Positions 6,596 to 7,656 of a stretch of DNA of 7,656 nt are shown in pieces. The DNA lies in assembly GCA_964528575.1 (NCBI GenBank), contig CAZGTQ010000050.1:1-7656 (forward strand). Reading direction: 5' to 3'. The first letter of the stretch is position 1. Every line of letters begins with the position of its first letter. The translations under genes were made by a program, and so were the position numbers. A model generated the notes under the pieces. It had not been told where the DNA came from and searched no databases. It worked only from the letters and a program-made list of their open reading frames with translations. The DNA is from CAZGTQ01 sp964528575. Its GTDB lineage: Bacteria > Planctomycetota > UBA1135 > GCA-002686595.

Positions 6596-6713
6596 GCTCA
6601 CAGCTCCTTCTCGACCGCGGCGCACGTCCGAGCGAGCACGGCGACGAGCCGCTCGATGTGCTCCGCGGTCGTACGGAAGTTGACCACGCACGCGCGGAAC
6701 CACTCGCGTCCCT
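6596..6713. repeat. 118-bp perfect direct repeat, copy B (3' end of intact decarboxylase gene)
   Basis: Identical to 1190-1307 in the same orientation. Here the repeat is the natural 3' end of the full gene, since the reading frame continues without a break into the catalytic domain at 6714 and beyond. The left end of the match lies two bases past the TGA, so virtually the entire repeat is coding sequence. Confidence 0.95.
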
Positions 6714-7656
6714 TCAGCCGCGTCGTCCCGATCCAGAACTCGCCGGCGCGCTGGACGCGCTCGACCGCGATGTGGTGCAGGCGCGTCTCGTCCGCTGCGC
6801 TCAGCTCGCGGGACGGCACCCAGCGCACGCACGCCGCCGACATCGGCGGCTCGACCGCCGACTCGAGCCGCGGATGTGCGCTCGCGAGCTCGTGCAGCAG
6901 GCGCGCCTGGTCGACGTTCGTGTCGACCCAGCGTCCGACCTCGTCCGTGCCGTAGCGCTCGAGGCTCATCCACACCTTGAGCGCGCGGAAGCGCCGGCTC
7001 TGCTCGAGCCCGTGCACGTAGTACGAGTAGCGCGCGTCCGACGCGTCGAATGCGTCGACGAGATACGCCGGCTGCATTCCGAACGAGCGCGTGAGCTGCA
7101 CCTCGTCCTTCACGAGCACCGCGCCCGCGTCGACCGGCGCGTAGAACCACTTGTGCGGGTCGATCGTGATCGAGTCCGCGAGCTCGAGGTCCGCCAGCCG
7201 ATCGCGGTAGCGGTGCGAGAGCAGGAGCCCGCCGCCGGACGCCGCGTCCGCGTGCAGCCACATCGCCTCGCGGTCGGCGATCGCGCGCAGCGCCGCGAGG
7301 TCGTCGACCGCGCCCGTGTTCGTCGAGCCCGCCATCGCGACGATGCACGCCGGCAGCACGCCCGCCGCGCGATCATCCGCGATCGCGTCCTCGAGTGCGT
7401 CGAGGCGCACGCGGAACGCAGCGTCGGTCGGGATCGCACGCACGCTGGCGCGGCCGAGGCCGACCGCGTCCGCCGCCTTGTCGACCGACACGTGGCGCTC
7501 CTCGCTCGTGTACACCGCGCAGCGCCCGGTGGCGCCGTCCTCCTGCGCGCGCTGCCCGCTCGCGACGTCGCGCGCGAGCTTGAGCGCGATCAGGTTCGCG
7601 ACCATCCCACCGCTCGTCAGGTTGCCGCCCGAGCCGCTCCCGTAGCCGGCGAGCTC
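6598..7656 (-). CDS. PLP-dependent group II decarboxylase (aromatic-L-amino-acid/tyrosine/glutamate decarboxylase superfamily), N-terminus beyond window
   Basis: The minus-strand frame is open from the right edge to the TGA at 6598-6600; 352 residues are visible and family proteins of 450-500 suggest roughly 100-150 residues are missing. The visible part starts in the glycine-rich GYGSGSGGNLTSGG loop that holds the cofactor phosphate. SEERHVSVDKAA supplies the PLP-stacking His (visible residue 55), WLHADAASGG the Asp that binds the pyridine nitrogen (137) and TIDPHKWFYAP the Schiff-base Lys (169). The C-terminal small domain contains GREWFRACVVNFRTT, where the Arg probably contacts the substrate carboxylate region. 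Cytosolic; it decarboxylates an L-amino acid (aromatic or acidic) to an amine, substrate not decidable here. An internal ATG at 7605 is not the real start because conserved sequence precedes it. Its 3' end is duplicated at 1190-1307. Confidence 0.93.
   Translation of the reverse strand, partial: ELAGYGSGSGGNLTSGGMVANLIALKLARDVASGQRAQEDGATGRCAVYTSEERHVSVDKAADAVGLGRASVRAIPTDAAFRVRLDALEDAIADDRAAGVLPACIVAMAGSTNTGAVDDLAALRAIADREAMWLHADAASGGGLLLSHRYRDRLADLELADSITIDPHKWFYAPVDAGAVLVKDEVQLTRSFGMQPAYLVDAFDASDARYSYYVHGLEQSRRFRALKVWMSLERYGTDEVGRWVDTNVDQARLLHELASAHPRLESAVEPPMSAACVRWVPSRELSAADETRLHHIAVERVQRAGEFWIGTTRLKGREWFRACVVNFRTTAEHIERLVAVLARTCAAVEKEL

Larger units (their letters stand above)
1190..6713. 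other. Five-gene block bounded by 118-bp direct repeats (putative insertion at the 3' end of the decarboxylase gene)
   Basis: The two repeat copies enclose dedA, the symporter, yhhQ, the antiporter and usp. Copy B is part of an intact gene and copy A is a displaced 3' end. This is the footprint expected when a circular molecule carrying the 3' end of a gene recombines into that gene, or when a segment is tandemly duplicated and then degrades. No integrase, transposase, terminal inverted repeat or tRNA is visible, so I infer homologous recombination or an unknown route, and do not call a defined mobile element. Alternatives are local rearrangement or false joining at a repeat during assembly. 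Confidence 0.4.

Noticed and set aside
6383..6955. 190-codon plus-strand frame over the usp-decarboxylase gap
   Set aside because: Mostly antisense to the decarboxylase, no motif, Ser/Arg/Thr-rich shadow composition.
6011..7348. 445-codon minus-strand frame over usp and the decarboxylase
   Set aside because: Shadow frame: Arg-rich, overlapping two recognised genes in other frames.
1..7656. Possible anti-phage, CRISPR or toxin-antitoxin system
   Set aside because: No repeat-spacer pattern, nuclease, helicase, toxin or antitoxin signature is seen on either strand; the genes are a protease, transporters, a Usp and a decarboxylase.

Overview
This window is a high-GC stretch of bacterial DNA (strong G/C bias at third codon positions, many GTG/TTG codons available as starts, few visible Shine-Dalgarno sequences). 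A secreted M43 metalloprotease with Ig-like and fibronectin-like tails, DedA, a CitMHS_2-type antiporter with a signal peptide and a YhhQ-type transporter fit a Gram-negative, environmental, large-genome lineage such as Planctomycetota or Myxococcota. The phylum cannot be fixed from the sequence alone. I saw no rRNA, tRNA, CRISPR array, transposase or integrase.

Layout, left to right. Positions 1-1170 (+) hold the 3' part of a secreted pappalysin-family (M43) zinc protease. Just 21 bp after its stop lies a 118-bp fragment (1190-1307) that exactly duplicates the 3' end of the decarboxylase gene at the right edge. Then come dedA (1353-1997, -); a divergent dicarboxylate/amino acid:cation symporter (2231-3496, +); a convergent queuosine-precursor transporter yhhQ (3508-4257, -), 3 bp downstream of a putative Na+/H+ antiporter (4261-5715, -) in what looks like a two-gene operon; a divergent universal stress protein (5905-6354, +); and the C-terminal 352 residues of a PLP-dependent group II decarboxylase (6598-7656, -), which runs off the window.

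The main structural observation is that the block dedA - symporter - yhhQ - antiporter - usp lies between two perfect 118-bp direct repeats (1190-1307 and 6596-6713), each being the last 37 sense codons plus the stop of the decarboxylase gene. Recombination between them would delete 5,406 bp and leave an intact decarboxylase converging on the metalloprotease with 21 bp between stops. That arrangement looks ancestral, so the five-gene block looks like an insertion into, or duplication at, the 3' end of the decarboxylase gene. An assembly artefact must be excluded.

Functionally the block is dominated by inner-membrane proteins (DedA, symporter, antiporter, YhhQ) plus one cytosolic stress protein, a plausible ion-homeostasis and solute-uptake set. 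The genes are on both strands and cannot form a single operon.
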